DNA of 64,000 bases from JAODBJ01 sp963782465 (GCA_963782465.1 CAWAJR010000006.1:744001-808000), one strand, 5' to 3'; positions 9,496 to 18,867 are shown, counted from the first letter of the stretch. Made by a program: numbers and translations. The notes: generated from the letters alone by a model not told the origin.

Positions 9496-9525
9496 CTATC
9501 GCTATGCGATAGCTATCGACGCACG
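9483..9525. repeat. 40-bp palindromic repeat, copy A
   Basis: Perfect 20-base arms CGTGCGTCGATAGCTATCGC (9483-9502) and its reverse complement (9506-9525) with a three-base loop TAT. Each arm contains the smaller palindrome CGATAGCTATCG. The sequence is almost identical to copies at 19985-20021 and 20998-21044. It lies between the convergent glgX and E2-like genes, contains the glgX TAG stop, and ends 7 bases before the E2-like TGA stop. A bidirectional terminator role is likely, but conservation of sequence as well as fold points to a repeat family. Confidence 0.8.
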
Positions 9526-9531
9526 TCGGCG

Positions 9532-10410
9532 TCAGCGTTCGGTGGACCAGTCGCGGGTGGCGACGATGTTGGCGACGTGGGCGACGAAGCCGGCGGCATA
9601 ACCCGGGTCGATCACGCGCGCGTCGAACGCGAGGCACAGGTAGCCGGCCGAACGCACTTCCATCCGGCCTCGGTCGTCGGCCAGCACTCGTTTCGCGACG
9701 CCGTCGGTCGAGAGGATGGCCACCTGGGGCAGGTTGATGATCGGGAACGACTGGTAGGTGCGCGACGCGCCGGGGTTCGTGATCGTGAACGTGCCGCCGT
9801 TCACGTCGTCGGGCGAGAGCTGCTTCGCCCGCGCCCGACGCGCGAGGTCGTCGATCCGGCGGGCGATACCGCGCATCCGCAGACCGTCGGCGTCGCGCAC
9901 GACCGGCACGACGAGCCCCTGGTACGCGAGGTCGACCGCGATCCCGAGGTTCACGGCGCGGTGCATGATCAGCTCGTCGTCGCCGACGGTCGCGTTCATG
10001 CGCGGCCACACCCGGATGGCGTCGACGACCGCGCGCGCGACGAACGGGAGGTACGTGAGCGAGAAACCTTCGGCCGCGCGCCACGAGGCCCGGTTCGTTC
10101 GCCGAACCTCGTCGAGGGCCGTGTAGTCGGCCAGCGCGACGGCATAACCGTGCGCGGCAGTGCGCTTCGAGGCCAGCAACGCGTTCCCGGCGCGCTGCTG
10201 CACCCGGTTGAACGGAACCCGGATATCGGCCACGGCCGAGGACGCGTCGGAGCGGGTGACGCGCCCGTTCGCACCGGTCCCGTGAAGCTGCGACACGTCG
10301 ATGCCATGCTCGGCCACGACGCGCCGCACCGCAGGCGAGAGGAACCCGGCCGTGTCGCGCGGGGCGCGCACACGCCACGGGAGCACCGCTGCCGGCCGCG
10401 AATCGGTCAC
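9532..10410 (-). CDS. E2-like 2-oxoacid dehydrogenase acyltransferase homologue, without lipoyl domain or catalytic His
   Basis: 292-residue homologue of dihydrolipoamide acyltransferases. Residues about 15-55 form a peripheral-subunit-binding domain (SPAVRRVVAEHGIDVSQL, GTGANGRVTRSD). The CAT-fold catalytic domain follows, with GTFTITNPGASRTYQSFPI and PQVAILSTDG. Two features set it apart. There is no N-terminal lipoyl domain, and the invariant HxxxDG active-site motif reads DARVIDPG, with His replaced by Ala and Gly by Pro; the codons GAC GCG CGC GTG ATC GAC CCG are clear. It may be a structural core protein or a pseudoenzyme. It is divergent from the E1 gene, 54 bases away, so the two probably work together. 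GTG start at 10410. Confidence 0.8.
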   Translation of the reverse strand: MTDSRPAAVLPWRVRAPRDTAGFLSPAVRRVVAEHGIDVSQLHGTGANGRVTRSDASSAVADIRVPFNRVQQRAGNALLASKRTAAHGYAVALADYTALDEVRRTNRASWRAAEGFSLTYLPFVARAVVDAIRVWPRMNATVGDDELIMHRAVNLGIAVDLAYQGLVVPVVRDADGLRMRGIARRIDDLARRARAKQLSPDDVNGGTFTITNPGASRTYQSFPIINLPQVAILSTDGVAKRVLADDRGRMEVRSAGYLCLAFDARVIDPGYAAGFVAHVANIVATRDWSTER

Positions 10411-10464
10411 CGCTGCGCAGGGTAGGCGCCGCCCCCGACCGGCGCGGCCGTACACTCGCAGGAC

Positions 10465-12557
10465 ATGCCGCCGGCGAAGATCCAGGACGAGGTCTCGCTC
10501 GCCGAGGCCGTCGAAGATTTCCGGATCGCGTGGGTATCGCGCCTCCTCGACGACCGGGAAATCACGCTCCGCCAGCAGAGCAAGGTGTATTTCCAGATCT
10601 CCGGGGCCGGGCACGAAGCGCTGCTGCTGGGCCTCGCCCGCAGCCTCCGGCCCGCGTACGACTGGTTCTTCCCGTACTACCGCGACCGCGCGCTGGCGCT
10701 GGCCCTCGGCGTCACGCCGACCGAGATCCTCCTCCAGGCCGTGGGCGCGGCAACCGACCCCGCGTCGGGTGGCCGCCAGATGCCGTGCCACTGGGGTTCG
10801 ACCCGGCTCAACATCGTGAGCCAGACCTCGTGCACCGCGAGCCAATGCCTCCCGGCGGTCGGTTGCGCCGAAGCCTCCCGCTACCTCAGCCGCCGCCCCG
10901 ACCTTCCCGGTTGCCACGCGTTCGGCGACGAGATCACGTACGTGTCGCTCGGGGAAGGCGCGACATCGGAAGGCGAGTTCTGGGAGAGCCTCAATACCGC
11001 TTGCCGGCTCAACCTTCCGATCCTCTACGTCGTCGCCGACAACGGCTACGCGATCTCGGTGCGTTCGACCGATCAACATCCGGCGCCGATCTCCGAGATG
11101 GTTCGCGGCATCCGCGGGTTGCACGTCGCGAAGATGGACGGCCGCGACTACTTCGACGTCCGCCGCAAGGCCGCCGACGTCATCGCGCGCGTCCGCGCGG
11201 GCGCCGGCCCGCGCTCGTGCACGCCCTCGTGACCCGTCCCTATTCGCACTCGTTGTCGGACGACCAGAAGAAATATCGCGTGCCGGAAGAACTGCAGGAC
11301 GAAGCCGAGCACGACCCGGTACTCCTGCTCGAACGGTCGTTGATCACGCTCGGCGCACTCACCGAGGAGGAAGCCGGCGCGATCCGGGCCGACGCGAAGG
11401 AAACCGTGCGGCGCGCCGCCGAAGAGGCGCTCGCCGCGCCGCGCCCCGACCCCCGTTCGGTACTCAACCATCTTGTCGGGCCGGCGCCGGCCGCCGAAAC
11501 GCCGCCCGATCCACCGGCCGCGGGCACCGACGGCGCGGGCGAACCGGTGACGTTCGGCGAGGCGATCCGCCTGACGCTCCACGAGACGATGGCCGCCGAC
11601 GAACGCATCCGGGTGTTCGGCGAAGACGTCGCCGACGCCGACCCGCGCGTCCTCGACGAAGTCCCCGGCAAAGGCGGCGTGTTCGGCATCACGTTCGGGC
11701 TGCAGCGCGAGTTCGGTCAGGCCCGGTGTTTCAACACACCGCTGGCGGAAGCGAACATCATCGGCCGCGCGGTCGGCCAGGCGATCCGCGGGCTTCGACC
11801 GAGCCCGGAGATCCAGTTCTTCGATTACATCTGGCCGGCCATGAACCAGCTGAAGTCGGAAGCGGCAACCACCCGGTGGCGCTCGAACGGCGCCTTCACC
11901 TGCCCGATGATCGTGCGCGTCGCGATCGGCGGCTATCTCACCGGCGGGGCGATCTGGCACTCGCAGTGCGGCGAGTCGATCTTCTCGCACATCCCCGGCC
12001 TGCTGATCGCGTTCCCGTCACGGGCGCGCGACGCCGCCGGGCTGCTCCGCACCTCGTTCCGCGGCGAAGACCCGGTGCTGTTCCTCGAGCACAAGCACCT
12101 CTACCGGCAGGGCTACAACCGCGATCCCATGCCGCCGGCCGGTTGGATGCTCCCATTCGGCAAAGGCGCGTACGCCACGCGTGGCGACCGGTGCACGGTT
12201 GTCACCTGGGGCGCGACGGTGCACCGGGCGATGCTCGCCGCCGCGCAACTCGGCGACGATCCCGGTGTCGAGATCATCGACCTGCGCACGATCGCCCCCT
12301 GGGATCGCGACATCGTTGCCGAGTCGGTACGCAAGACCGGCCGGGTGCTGGTCCTCCACGAAGACACGCTCACGAGCGGCTTCGGCGCCGAAATCGCGGC
12401 GTTCGTGGCCGACGCGTGCTTCGAACATCTCGACGCGCCGGTGTGGCGCCTCGCGGCCACCGACACCTACATCGCGTACGAGCCGACGCTCGAGAACGCG
12501 ATCCTGCCGCAGGTCGAGGACATCACCCGCGACCTCGCCGCCCTCCTCGCCTACTGA
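10465..12557 (+). CDS. Fused E1 alpha/beta 2-oxoacid dehydrogenase (one frameshift near 11210)
   Basis: A single gene encodes both halves of a thiamine-diphosphate E1 component, as in branched-chain 2-oxoacid or pyruvate dehydrogenase. The alpha half has the TPP/Mg motif SLGEGATSEGEFWESLN (about 161-177) and ADNGYAISV. The linker runs through RPYSHSLSDDQKKYR. The beta half starts near VTFGEAIRLTLHETM, with FGEDVADADPRV and PLAEANIIG. The reading frame breaks at about 11210: GGCCCGCGCTCGTG would read on in frame as ...PALVHALVTRP with one more G or C. The span is 2093 bases, one short of a whole number of codons, so a single-base deletion (probably sequence error) is likely. Divergent from the E2-like gene. 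Confidence 0.85.
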
Positions 12558-12561
12558 ACCG

Positions 12562-14019
12562 CTACCCGGCGAGCGCGGCGACGAACTCGTCGCGCTCGGG
12601 ACCGAGGCGCGGTTCGGGCGGCCGGTTCTCACGGTCCTGGTAGGTCGCGAGCACCGCGTTGACGACCTCGGGATCCGCCATGAGGGCCTCCGGTTGCGCG
12701 AGCAGGTTGAACCAGCGCAGGAAGGCGCGGTACACCGCCGGCGATGTGCGCAGCGCGGGCAGGAGCCCTTCACGGAACACCTCGCGCATGAACGCCCGCG
12801 GGTCTTCGGCAGCTGGATCGGTGGAGCCGTTCGCAGCGGCCGGCGGGCCCTCCACGAGTGCCCGCGACTGCTCGTCTTGCAGCACCGCGTTACGGAACCA
12901 CGGTAGGAGTTCGCGCTCGGTGAACTCGCCGAACGCGACGGCGAACGCGAGCAGATCACCCTCGTTGGCGCGCAGCGCATCGGCGAGGCCGAACGCGTGC
13001 ACCAGTGCGAGCGAGCAGCCCCGCCCGTAGAGCGGGTTCGTGCACACCGACGCGTCGCCCGCGGCAACGAAGCCGGTGACGAGCGGCTCGCCTTCGACGA
13101 CGAGGGGGCGGTAACGGTTCCTCAAGCCCGCCATCACCGACACGTCGGTGATCGGTTGTGACGCGAGTTCCGTGCGCCACGGCGCGGTGAACGGCAGGGC
13201 GGCCGCCGCGGCTTCGAACGTCGCGGCCAGTGCGAGCCGGCGGCGCAGGTCCTCATCGTGCGCGTCGACTGCGAAGGTGACCGAGAAGGTGCGGTTGTCG
13301 CCGACGAACACCGCGAACTTCAGGTAGCCGAGGTCGCCGGCGACCGGGCCGGACGTCGGCGGGAACTCGGCGCCCGGGTCGAGACGGTAAAAGCGCGAGA
13401 AGTAGACGATGCCGCTCTCGTGCAACTGTTCGGGCACCGGGCCGGCACCGATCTCGGCGAGCCACTCGTCGGAACTCGAGCGCGGCCCGCGCGCGTCGAC
13501 GACCAGGTCGGCCGCGAAGGTTTCGCCGCCCGCACGCACGCCGTGCACGCGGGGCACACCGCCCGGCCCGGCCGCGGTCGCGACCAGGCCCTCGGCGACG
13601 AGCCCATGACGGAGCACGACGCCGGGCTCGGCGAGCGCGCAGCGGCGCAGGACCCACTCGAAGGTGGTCCGCCGGCACGCCAGCGCGACGAGTTCGTCGT
13701 CGCCGGGCCGGGGCTCGCGGTCGGTCAAGGTTTCGGGGAGGCTGTCGCCGAACCGCAGCTCGGTCGCGCCGGCAGCGATGAGCGCGTCGCGCACGTCGGG
13801 TGCCCGTCTGAGCAGGCACTGGTTGCTGCGGGCGAGGAATGCGTGCGAATGGCGGACCTGGGGGGCACCCCGCCGGTCCCAGTGCTCGAACGCCTCGTTC
13901 GGGTTCGCGGGCATCGGCGTGTCGTCGCGCTCGACGATCGTGACGCCGTGACCGTCACGCGCGAGGGCCAGCGCGGTGCCCAGCCCCGCCATGCCACCGC
14001 CGACCACCACGACGTTCAT
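12562..14019 (-). CDS. FAD-dependent oxidoreductase (aromatic-hydroxylase/halogenase-like fold)
   Basis: 485-residue flavoprotein with an N-terminal Rossmann FAD site MNVVVVGGGMAGLGTALAL and the end-of-strand acidic residue in VTIVERDD. A second FAD-contact motif appears as LVTGFVAAGDASVCTNPLYGRGCSLA, quoted here as VAAGDASVCTNPLYGRG, typical of the PF01494/geranylgeranyl reductase-like group. The substrate is unknown. The ATG at 14019 starts directly at the nucleotide-binding strand; a longer open frame upstream adds only ten residues. It is 2 bases downstream of the MazG-like gene, so the two form a tight operon. It converges on the E1 gene with only four bases between stops. Confidence 0.8.
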   Translation of the reverse strand: MNVVVVGGGMAGLGTALALARDGHGVTIVERDDTPMPANPNEAFEHWDRRGAPQVRHSHAFLARSNQCLLRRAPDVRDALIAAGATELRFGDSLPETLTDREPRPGDDELVALACRRTTFEWVLRRCALAEPGVVLRHGLVAEGLVATAAGPGGVPRVHGVRAGGETFAADLVVDARGPRSSSDEWLAEIGAGPVPEQLHESGIVYFSRFYRLDPGAEFPPTSGPVAGDLGYLKFAVFVGDNRTFSVTFAVDAHDEDLRRRLALAATFEAAAAALPFTAPWRTELASQPITDVSVMAGLRNRYRPLVVEGEPLVTGFVAAGDASVCTNPLYGRGCSLALVHAFGLADALRANEGDLLAFAVAFGEFTERELLPWFRNAVLQDEQSRALVEGPPAAANGSTDPAAEDPRAFMREVFREGLLPALRTSPAVYRAFLRWFNLLAQPEALMADPEVVNAVLATYQDRENRPPEPRLGPERDEFVAALAG

Positions 14020-14021
14020 CG

Positions 14022-14300
14022 TCAACAGGCACAGGGTAGAGAACCGCACCGTGGGCAGCCGGACGCGTACCGCGAAGCGGCCTCATCGAGTGGCAGTCCG
14101 AGCTGCTCCGCGATCGACGCGAGCCACGCGAGCACATCACCGAGTTCGTGCATTTGTTCTTCCGGGGTGCCCTTGCGCGCGGCCCGGGCCAGCTCGCCGA
14201 CCTCCTCGGCCAGCCACGCGAACGCCGCCGGGACGCCGCGCGCCCGATCGCGCTCACCGTAGGTGCGGGCCATCAGGTCCTGGAACGCCGCGATCTCCAT
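14022..14300 (-). CDS. MazG-like nucleotide pyrophosphohydrolase domain protein with C-terminal cysteine cluster
   Basis: 92-residue all-alpha NTP pyrophosphohydrolase-like protein. The metal-binding pattern of the MazG/dUTPase-2 fold is seen as WLAEEVGELARA (ExxE) followed by HELGDVLAWL (ExxD). Members hydrolyse non-canonical NTPs to monophosphates. The C-terminus ends CPRCGSLPCAC, a four-cysteine cluster that could hold zinc. The usual length of single-domain members is about 90-110 residues, so it appears complete. The gene is directly upstream of, and probably co-transcribed with, the FAD oxidoreductase. Confidence 0.8.
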   Translation of the reverse strand: MEIAAFQDLMARTYGERDRARGVPAAFAWLAEEVGELARAARKGTPEEQMHELGDVLAWLASIAEQLGLPLDEAASRYASGCPRCGSLPCAC

Positions 14301-14417
14301 GCGGCGATGATGGCAGGCATGACCGGACAGGCACGGCGGCTCATGCGACACTCGGTGCCGAACAACGCAGTTGGCGATTCGTGTTGCGCCGGCTCCGCTG
14401 AGTTGGCAGGCTGCTGC

Positions 14418-14430
14418 GTCAGAATCTGAC
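14418..14430. promoter_or_regulatory. Short perfect inverted repeat upstream of the ABC transporter operon
   Basis: GTCAGAATCTGAC has 6-base arms around a single A, 60 bases ahead of the GTG of the substrate-binding lipoprotein gene. A TTGGCA hexamer at 14403-14408 just upstream is a possible -35 element. Position and symmetry suit a repressor operator for the transporter operon, but no regulator is encoded nearby. Confidence 0.35.
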
Positions 14431-14489
14431 GGTGCATCAGATCGCGGCTCCGGCAACGGCGCCGGCCCGCTACAAGGGGGGAAGTCCAG

Positions 14490-15923
14490 GTGCGAAACCT
14501 GCGGTGGTTGTCCACGCTCGCGGCAATCGCGATCGTTGCGAGTGCGTGTGGGCGTAGTGGGGGCGGCAGCGCGAGCACGACCTCGCCCTCGTCCTCGGCG
14601 ACGCCGACCACGGCGGCCTCGACCGTCGGCTCGTTCGGCGACCTCACGAACGTGTGCGGACCGGCACCGGCGGGCGCCACGCTGAGCGCCACCGACAAGG
14701 GCGTCACCGCGACCTCGGTGCAGGTCTCCACCGTCTCCGACCCGGGCTTCGTCGGTCGCCCGGGCCTCAACCAGGAGATGTTCGACACCGCCACCGCGTT
14801 CAGCAAGTGGTGCAACGCGCAGGGCGGGATCGCCGGCCGCAAGATCGTGCTGAAGCTGCGCGACGCGAAGCTCACGCAGTTCCAGCAGGTCGCCATCCAG
14901 GCCTGCCAGGAAGGCGACTTCATGATGGTCGGCGGCGGCGCCGTCTTCGACGACCAGGGCCAGAGCGAACGCCTCGGCTGCGGCCTGCCGACCGTCGCCG
15001 GGTACGTGGTCACCCCGCAGGCAACCGCGGCCGACCTGACCTACCAGCCCGTCCCGAACCCGCTGAAGACGCTCTCGATCGGCGACTTCAAGTGGCTCGG
15101 CGAGACCTTCCCCGACGCGGTGAAGAAGGTCGCGGTGATGACGGGCTCGATCCCGACCACCGAACTGGTCGCGAAACGCTACGAAGAGGCGATCAAGTCG
15201 CTCGGATGGACCGTCGTCAAGGAGATCGTCTACAACGCGAACGGCGAACCGTCGTGGCGTCCCGACGCCGAAGCGGTGAAGCAGTCGGGCGCGAAGGGCC
15301 TCTTGTGGGTCGGTGAGCCGACGTTCTTCGGCGCCATGCTGAAGAGCTTCAACGACATCGGCTACAAGCTCGACTTCGCCCGGATGGACGCCAACGGCTA
15401 CGACCCCGGCCTCATCGCCAACGCGGGCGCGGGCGCCAGCGGCATCGCGTACATCCGCAGCGTGTTCCACCCGTTCCTCACCGACGCCGACGCCAAGGGC
15501 GACCCGGCGACCGAGATGTACCGCTCGATCATCAAGAAGTACGTCGGCTCGAAGGGCAAGATCGCGTACCTCGGCGTGCAGGGCCTGTCGGCCTGGCTGC
15601 TCTTCGCGCAGGCGGCAACCGCTTGCGGCGCCGACCTGACCCGCGATTGCGTGTGGGCGAACATCGGCAAGGTGAAGAGCTGGACCGGAGGTGGCCTCCA
15701 CGCCCCGCAAGACGTCGCCGACACGAAACCGGGCGACTGCTTCGCCGTCGAAGAGGTGCAGGGAGCGAACTTCGTGCTCGCCAACATCCACCCGAACCAG
15801 GGCATCTACTCGTGCGACCCGTCCGACCTGTACACGGTGAAAGGCAACTACGGCACGGGCGCCAAGTGCCCCAACCCCGCGTACGCCAGCGATCCGAAGC
15901 CCTCGACCTGCGCGAAACCCTGA
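14490..15923 (+). CDS. Branched-chain amino acid-type ABC transporter substrate-binding lipoprotein
   Basis: 477-residue extracytoplasmic solute-binding protein of the Leu/Ile/Val family (Peripla_BP_6 fold). It begins with a lipoprotein signal, with hydrophobic AAIAIVASAC and the lipidated Cys at about 20, followed by a Ser/Thr/Gly-rich linker. Binding-domain segments include CNAQGGIAGRKIVLKL and DFMMVGGGAVFDDQG. The GTG start at 14490 is fixed by an AAGGGGGGAAG ribosome binding site and by the signal peptide. It is the first gene of the operon continuing with the fused permease and two ATPases. The ligand could be an amino acid, amide or short organic acid; sequence alone does not tell. Confidence 0.88.
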   Translation: MRNLRWLSTLAAIAIVASACGRSGGGSASTTSPSSSATPTTAASTVGSFGDLTNVCGPAPAGATLSATDKGVTATSVQVSTVSDPGFVGRPGLNQEMFDTATAFSKWCNAQGGIAGRKIVLKLRDAKLTQFQQVAIQACQEGDFMMVGGGAVFDDQGQSERLGCGLPTVAGYVVTPQATAADLTYQPVPNPLKTLSIGDFKWLGETFPDAVKKVAVMTGSIPTTELVAKRYEEAIKSLGWTVVKEIVYNANGEPSWRPDAEAVKQSGAKGLLWVGEPTFFGAMLKSFNDIGYKLDFARMDANGYDPGLIANAGAGASGIAYIRSVFHPFLTDADAKGDPATEMYRSIIKKYVGSKGKIAYLGVQGLSAWLLFAQAATACGADLTRDCVWANIGKVKSWTGGGLHAPQDVADTKPGDCFAVEEVQGANFVLANIHPNQGIYSCDPSDLYTVKGNYGTGAKCPNPAYASDPKPSTCAKP

Positions 15924-15962
15924 GGAAGTGAAGGCACTCCGGCAAGGGCTGCGAGCCCGCGC

Positions 15963-18158
15963 GTGACCACGTTCCTCACCTTTCTCATCACCGGGCTCAC
16001 CACGGCCGCGATCTATGCCGTCGGTGCGAGTGGTCTCGTGCTCACGTACACGACAACCGGCGTGTTCAACTTCGCCCATGGCGCGATCGGCATGTTCGGC
16101 GCGTTCTTGTACTGGCAGCTCCGGTTCGAGTGGGGCTGGCCGGCGCCGATCGCGCTGGCCGTCGTGTTGCTCGTCGCCGCGCCGTTGTTCGGCGTGCTGC
16201 TCGAAGTCGCGATCATGCGCAACCTCGAAGGCACGAGCGAAGCCGTACGCCTCGTCGTGTCGATCTCGTTACTCGCCGCGCTCGTCGGCGCGGCGAACTG
16301 GATCTGGGCGCCCAACGTCAACCGCTACACGGCCAGCTTCTTCCAGGGCAAGGGTTTCGGGCTCCTCGGCACCCGGGTGACCTGGCACGAAGCCGCGACG
16401 GTGCTGATCGCGATCGCGGTCGCGATCGGGTTGCGGTTCGTGCTCTACAACCTGCGGGCCGGTGTCGCGATGCGCGCCACCGTCGACAACCGATCGCTCG
16501 CCGCGCTGAACGGTGCTCGTTCCGACCGTTCCGCCATGCTCGCCTGGGCGATCGGCTGCTCGCTCGCCGCGCTCGCCGGCATCTTGTTCCTCGGCACGCT
16601 CGCCCTCGATGCCGGAACGCTTTCGCTGCTGATCGTGAACGCGTACGCCGCCGCGATGATCGGCCGGTTGCGCAGCCTGCCGATGACGTTCGTGGGCGCG
16701 CTCATCATCGGCGGTTCCGAATCGTTCTGGCAGATCTACCGCAACAACCTCCAGCAACACCTCCACGTTCTCGGCTCCGCCTACCTCGACACGTTCGCGT
16801 CGGCGATCGCGGTGATCATCCTCTTCATCGTGTTGTGGCTGCTCCCCAACCCGCGCCTACCCGGTCACGCCCGCGTCCGCGAGTTCTTCCCCACCCCGTC
16901 GTTCCGTGGCGCCGTCGGCTTCGGGGCGATCATCGTCGCGATGGCGGTCTTCGTGTCGGCCTGGACCACCCAGTCGCACCAGATCGACCTCGCGAACGTG
17001 TTCGGGCTGTCGATCATCGCCCTCTCGCTCGTGCCCCTCACCGGGTTCGCAGGGCAGGTGTCGCTCGCCAGCCTCAGCTTCGCGGGCATCGGCGCCATCA
17101 CGATGGCGCATCTCGGCGCGGGCGGGAACCCGCTCGGGCTGGTGTGGGCGGCGCTCATCTGCGCCGCGATCGGCGCGCTCATCGCCATCCCCGCGCTCAG
17201 GCTGTCGGGTATCTACCTTGCCCTCGCGACCGCGGCGTTCGCAGTGATGCTCGATCGTTGGATCTACAACCTTCCCAACTTCAGCGTCTTCGGCCTGTTC
17301 GATGTGAAACTCTTCGAGCAGGGCTCGGTATCGGTGACCAGGCTCCGGATCTTCGGCATCGACACGTCGACCCCGCGCGCGCAAGTCGTGCTCTGCGCGG
17401 TCGTGTTCTGCCTCCTCGCGCTGGTCGTCGTCGCGCTGCGGCGCAGCCGGTTCGGGCGTCGCCTGCTCGCGATGAAAGACAGCGAAGCCGCGTGCGCGAC
17501 CCTCGGCATGAACCTCGTCGGCACGAAGGTCGCGGTGTTCGCGTTGTCGGCCGGGATCGCCGGGATCGGCGGCGCGCTCTACGGCGGCGTTCAGCAATCG
17601 GTGAACGCGCAGATGTTCTCGTTCATCAACGGTTTGCCGATCTTCATGCTCGCCGTCGTCGGCGGCATCGGCGCGATCGGCGGAGCGTTCTTCGCCGGCC
17701 TTTCGCTCGCGTTCCTCACGAACATCCTCCCCGATGTCGTCCCTTCGCTCTCCAACTTCCTCCTGGTCACACCCGGGCTCATCGGCATCAGCCTCGGCCG
17801 CAACCCGAACGGCGCGATCTCACAGATCCGTGAGGGTTTCGAGCCGATGATGAAGTCGAAGGTCGCGATCGGGTTCCTCGGCGTCTCGCTCACCGCGATC
17901 GTGGTGCTGCGGTCGACGAACACGATCGCGAACTGGCCGACGTTCGTCCTGGCGTTGCTCGTGCTCGTCTTGTCGGTTCCCGTCGGCCAGATCTTCGGCG
18001 AGATGGAGAAGCCCGCGGCCCAAGCCGCCGCCGAGGCCGACACCGTGCCGCTCGAATGGGTCGGCATCACCCGCCCCTTCACCCCCGAAGACGTGCGGGA
18101 ACTGAACACCGCACTCGGGCTCAGCGATGTAGAGCTGTATGGCGCAACTCGAGGTTGA
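15963..18158 (+). CDS. Fused LivH-LivM ABC transporter permease
   Basis: 731-residue polytopic membrane protein joining two permeases that are usually separate. Residues about 1-290 are LivH-like (VLTYTTTGVFNFAHGAIG, then IGRLRSLPMTFVGALIIG). Residues about 310-620 are LivM-like (LVPLTGFAGQVSLASLSFAG, LAMKDSEAACATLGMN, VVGGIGAIGGAFFAG). These carry the EAA-like contacts for the ATPases. A further two hydrophobic helices and a soluble tail (about 625-731) follow. GTG start at 15963. The 3' end overlaps the LivG-like gene by 20 bases, indicating translational coupling. The fused form lets one polypeptide supply both transmembrane halves. Confidence 0.9.
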   Translation: MTTFLTFLITGLTTAAIYAVGASGLVLTYTTTGVFNFAHGAIGMFGAFLYWQLRFEWGWPAPIALAVVLLVAAPLFGVLLEVAIMRNLEGTSEAVRLVVSISLLAALVGAANWIWAPNVNRYTASFFQGKGFGLLGTRVTWHEAATVLIAIAVAIGLRFVLYNLRAGVAMRATVDNRSLAALNGARSDRSAMLAWAIGCSLAALAGILFLGTLALDAGTLSLLIVNAYAAAMIGRLRSLPMTFVGALIIGGSESFWQIYRNNLQQHLHVLGSAYLDTFASAIAVIILFIVLWLLPNPRLPGHARVREFFPTPSFRGAVGFGAIIVAMAVFVSAWTTQSHQIDLANVFGLSIIALSLVPLTGFAGQVSLASLSFAGIGAITMAHLGAGGNPLGLVWAALICAAIGALIAIPALRLSGIYLALATAAFAVMLDRWIYNLPNFSVFGLFDVKLFEQGSVSVTRLRIFGIDTSTPRAQVVLCAVVFCLLALVVVALRRSRFGRRLLAMKDSEAACATLGMNLVGTKVAVFALSAGIAGIGGALYGGVQQSVNAQMFSFINGLPIFMLAVVGGIGAIGGAFFAGLSLAFLTNILPDVVPSLSNFLLVTPGLIGISLGRNPNGAISQIREGFEPMMKSKVAIGFLGVSLTAIVVLRSTNTIANWPTFVLALLVLVLSVPVGQIFGEMEKPAAQAAAEADTVPLEWVGITRPFTPEDVRELNTALGLSDVELYGATRG

Positions 18159-18867
18159 CGGCGTCGTCGTCCGCTTCGGAGGCCACGTCGCCGTCGACGA
18201 CGTGTCGCTCCGCGCCGAAGCGGGCCGCATCACCGGGTTGATCGGCCCGAACGGCGCCGGGAAGACGACGTTGTTCAACGTGATCACCGGCCTGCTCACA
18301 CCGAGTTCCGGGCGTGTCGCGCTCGACGGTCGCGACATCACCAAACTCCCGCCCTACAAGCGCGCTCGACGAGGCATCGCCCGCACGTTCCAGCGGCTCG
18401 AGCTGTTCAGCGTGCTCACGGTGCGCGAGAACATCGCCGTCGCGGCCGAGACGCACCGCGGGTGGGCACGCGAGAGCGCCGGCGCAACCATCGACGAGAT
18501 CATCGAACGCATCGGCTTGGGCGCGTGTGCCGACGAGCGAGTCGACTCGCTCCCCACCGGGCAGGCCCGTCTCGTCGAACTCGGCCGCTCGCTGGCCACC
18601 CGACCGAGTGTGCTGCTCCTCGACGAGCCGGCATCCGGCCAGACCGACAGCGAAACCGAGCGTTTCGCGTCGCTGCTGCGCGACCTCAGCCGCGAGGGGA
18701 TGACGATCCTGCTCGTCGAGCACGACATGCAGCTCGTGATGTCGGTGTGCGACGCGATCTGCGTGCTCGACTTCGGCCGTATCATCGCCGACGGTTCCCC
18801 CGACGAGATTCGTACCAACGACGCGGTGCTCGCCGCCTACCTCGGCACCAAGAAGGCAGACTCGTGA
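18139..18867 (+). CDS. LivG-like ABC transporter ATP-binding protein
   Basis: 242-residue ATPase of the branched-chain amino acid transporter type. Walker A is GPNGAGKTT (about 36-44), the Q-loop region contains ARTFQRLELF, the signature region reads SLPTGQARLVELGRSLA (a variant of LSxGQ), and Walker B with the following residues is VLLLDEPASG. The switch His is in ILLVEHDMQLV. It energises uptake through the fused permease. The start lies inside the end of the permease gene, and the stop overlaps the LivF-like start as GTGA. Confidence 0.9.
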   Translation: MAQLEVDGVVVRFGGHVAVDDVSLRAEAGRITGLIGPNGAGKTTLFNVITGLLTPSSGRVALDGRDITKLPPYKRARRGIARTFQRLELFSVLTVRENIAVAAETHRGWARESAGATIDEIIERIGLGACADERVDSLPTGQARLVELGRSLATRPSVLLLDEPASGQTDSETERFASLLRDLSREGMTILLVEHDMQLVMSVCDAICVLDFGRIIADGSPDEIRTNDAVLAAYLGTKKADS

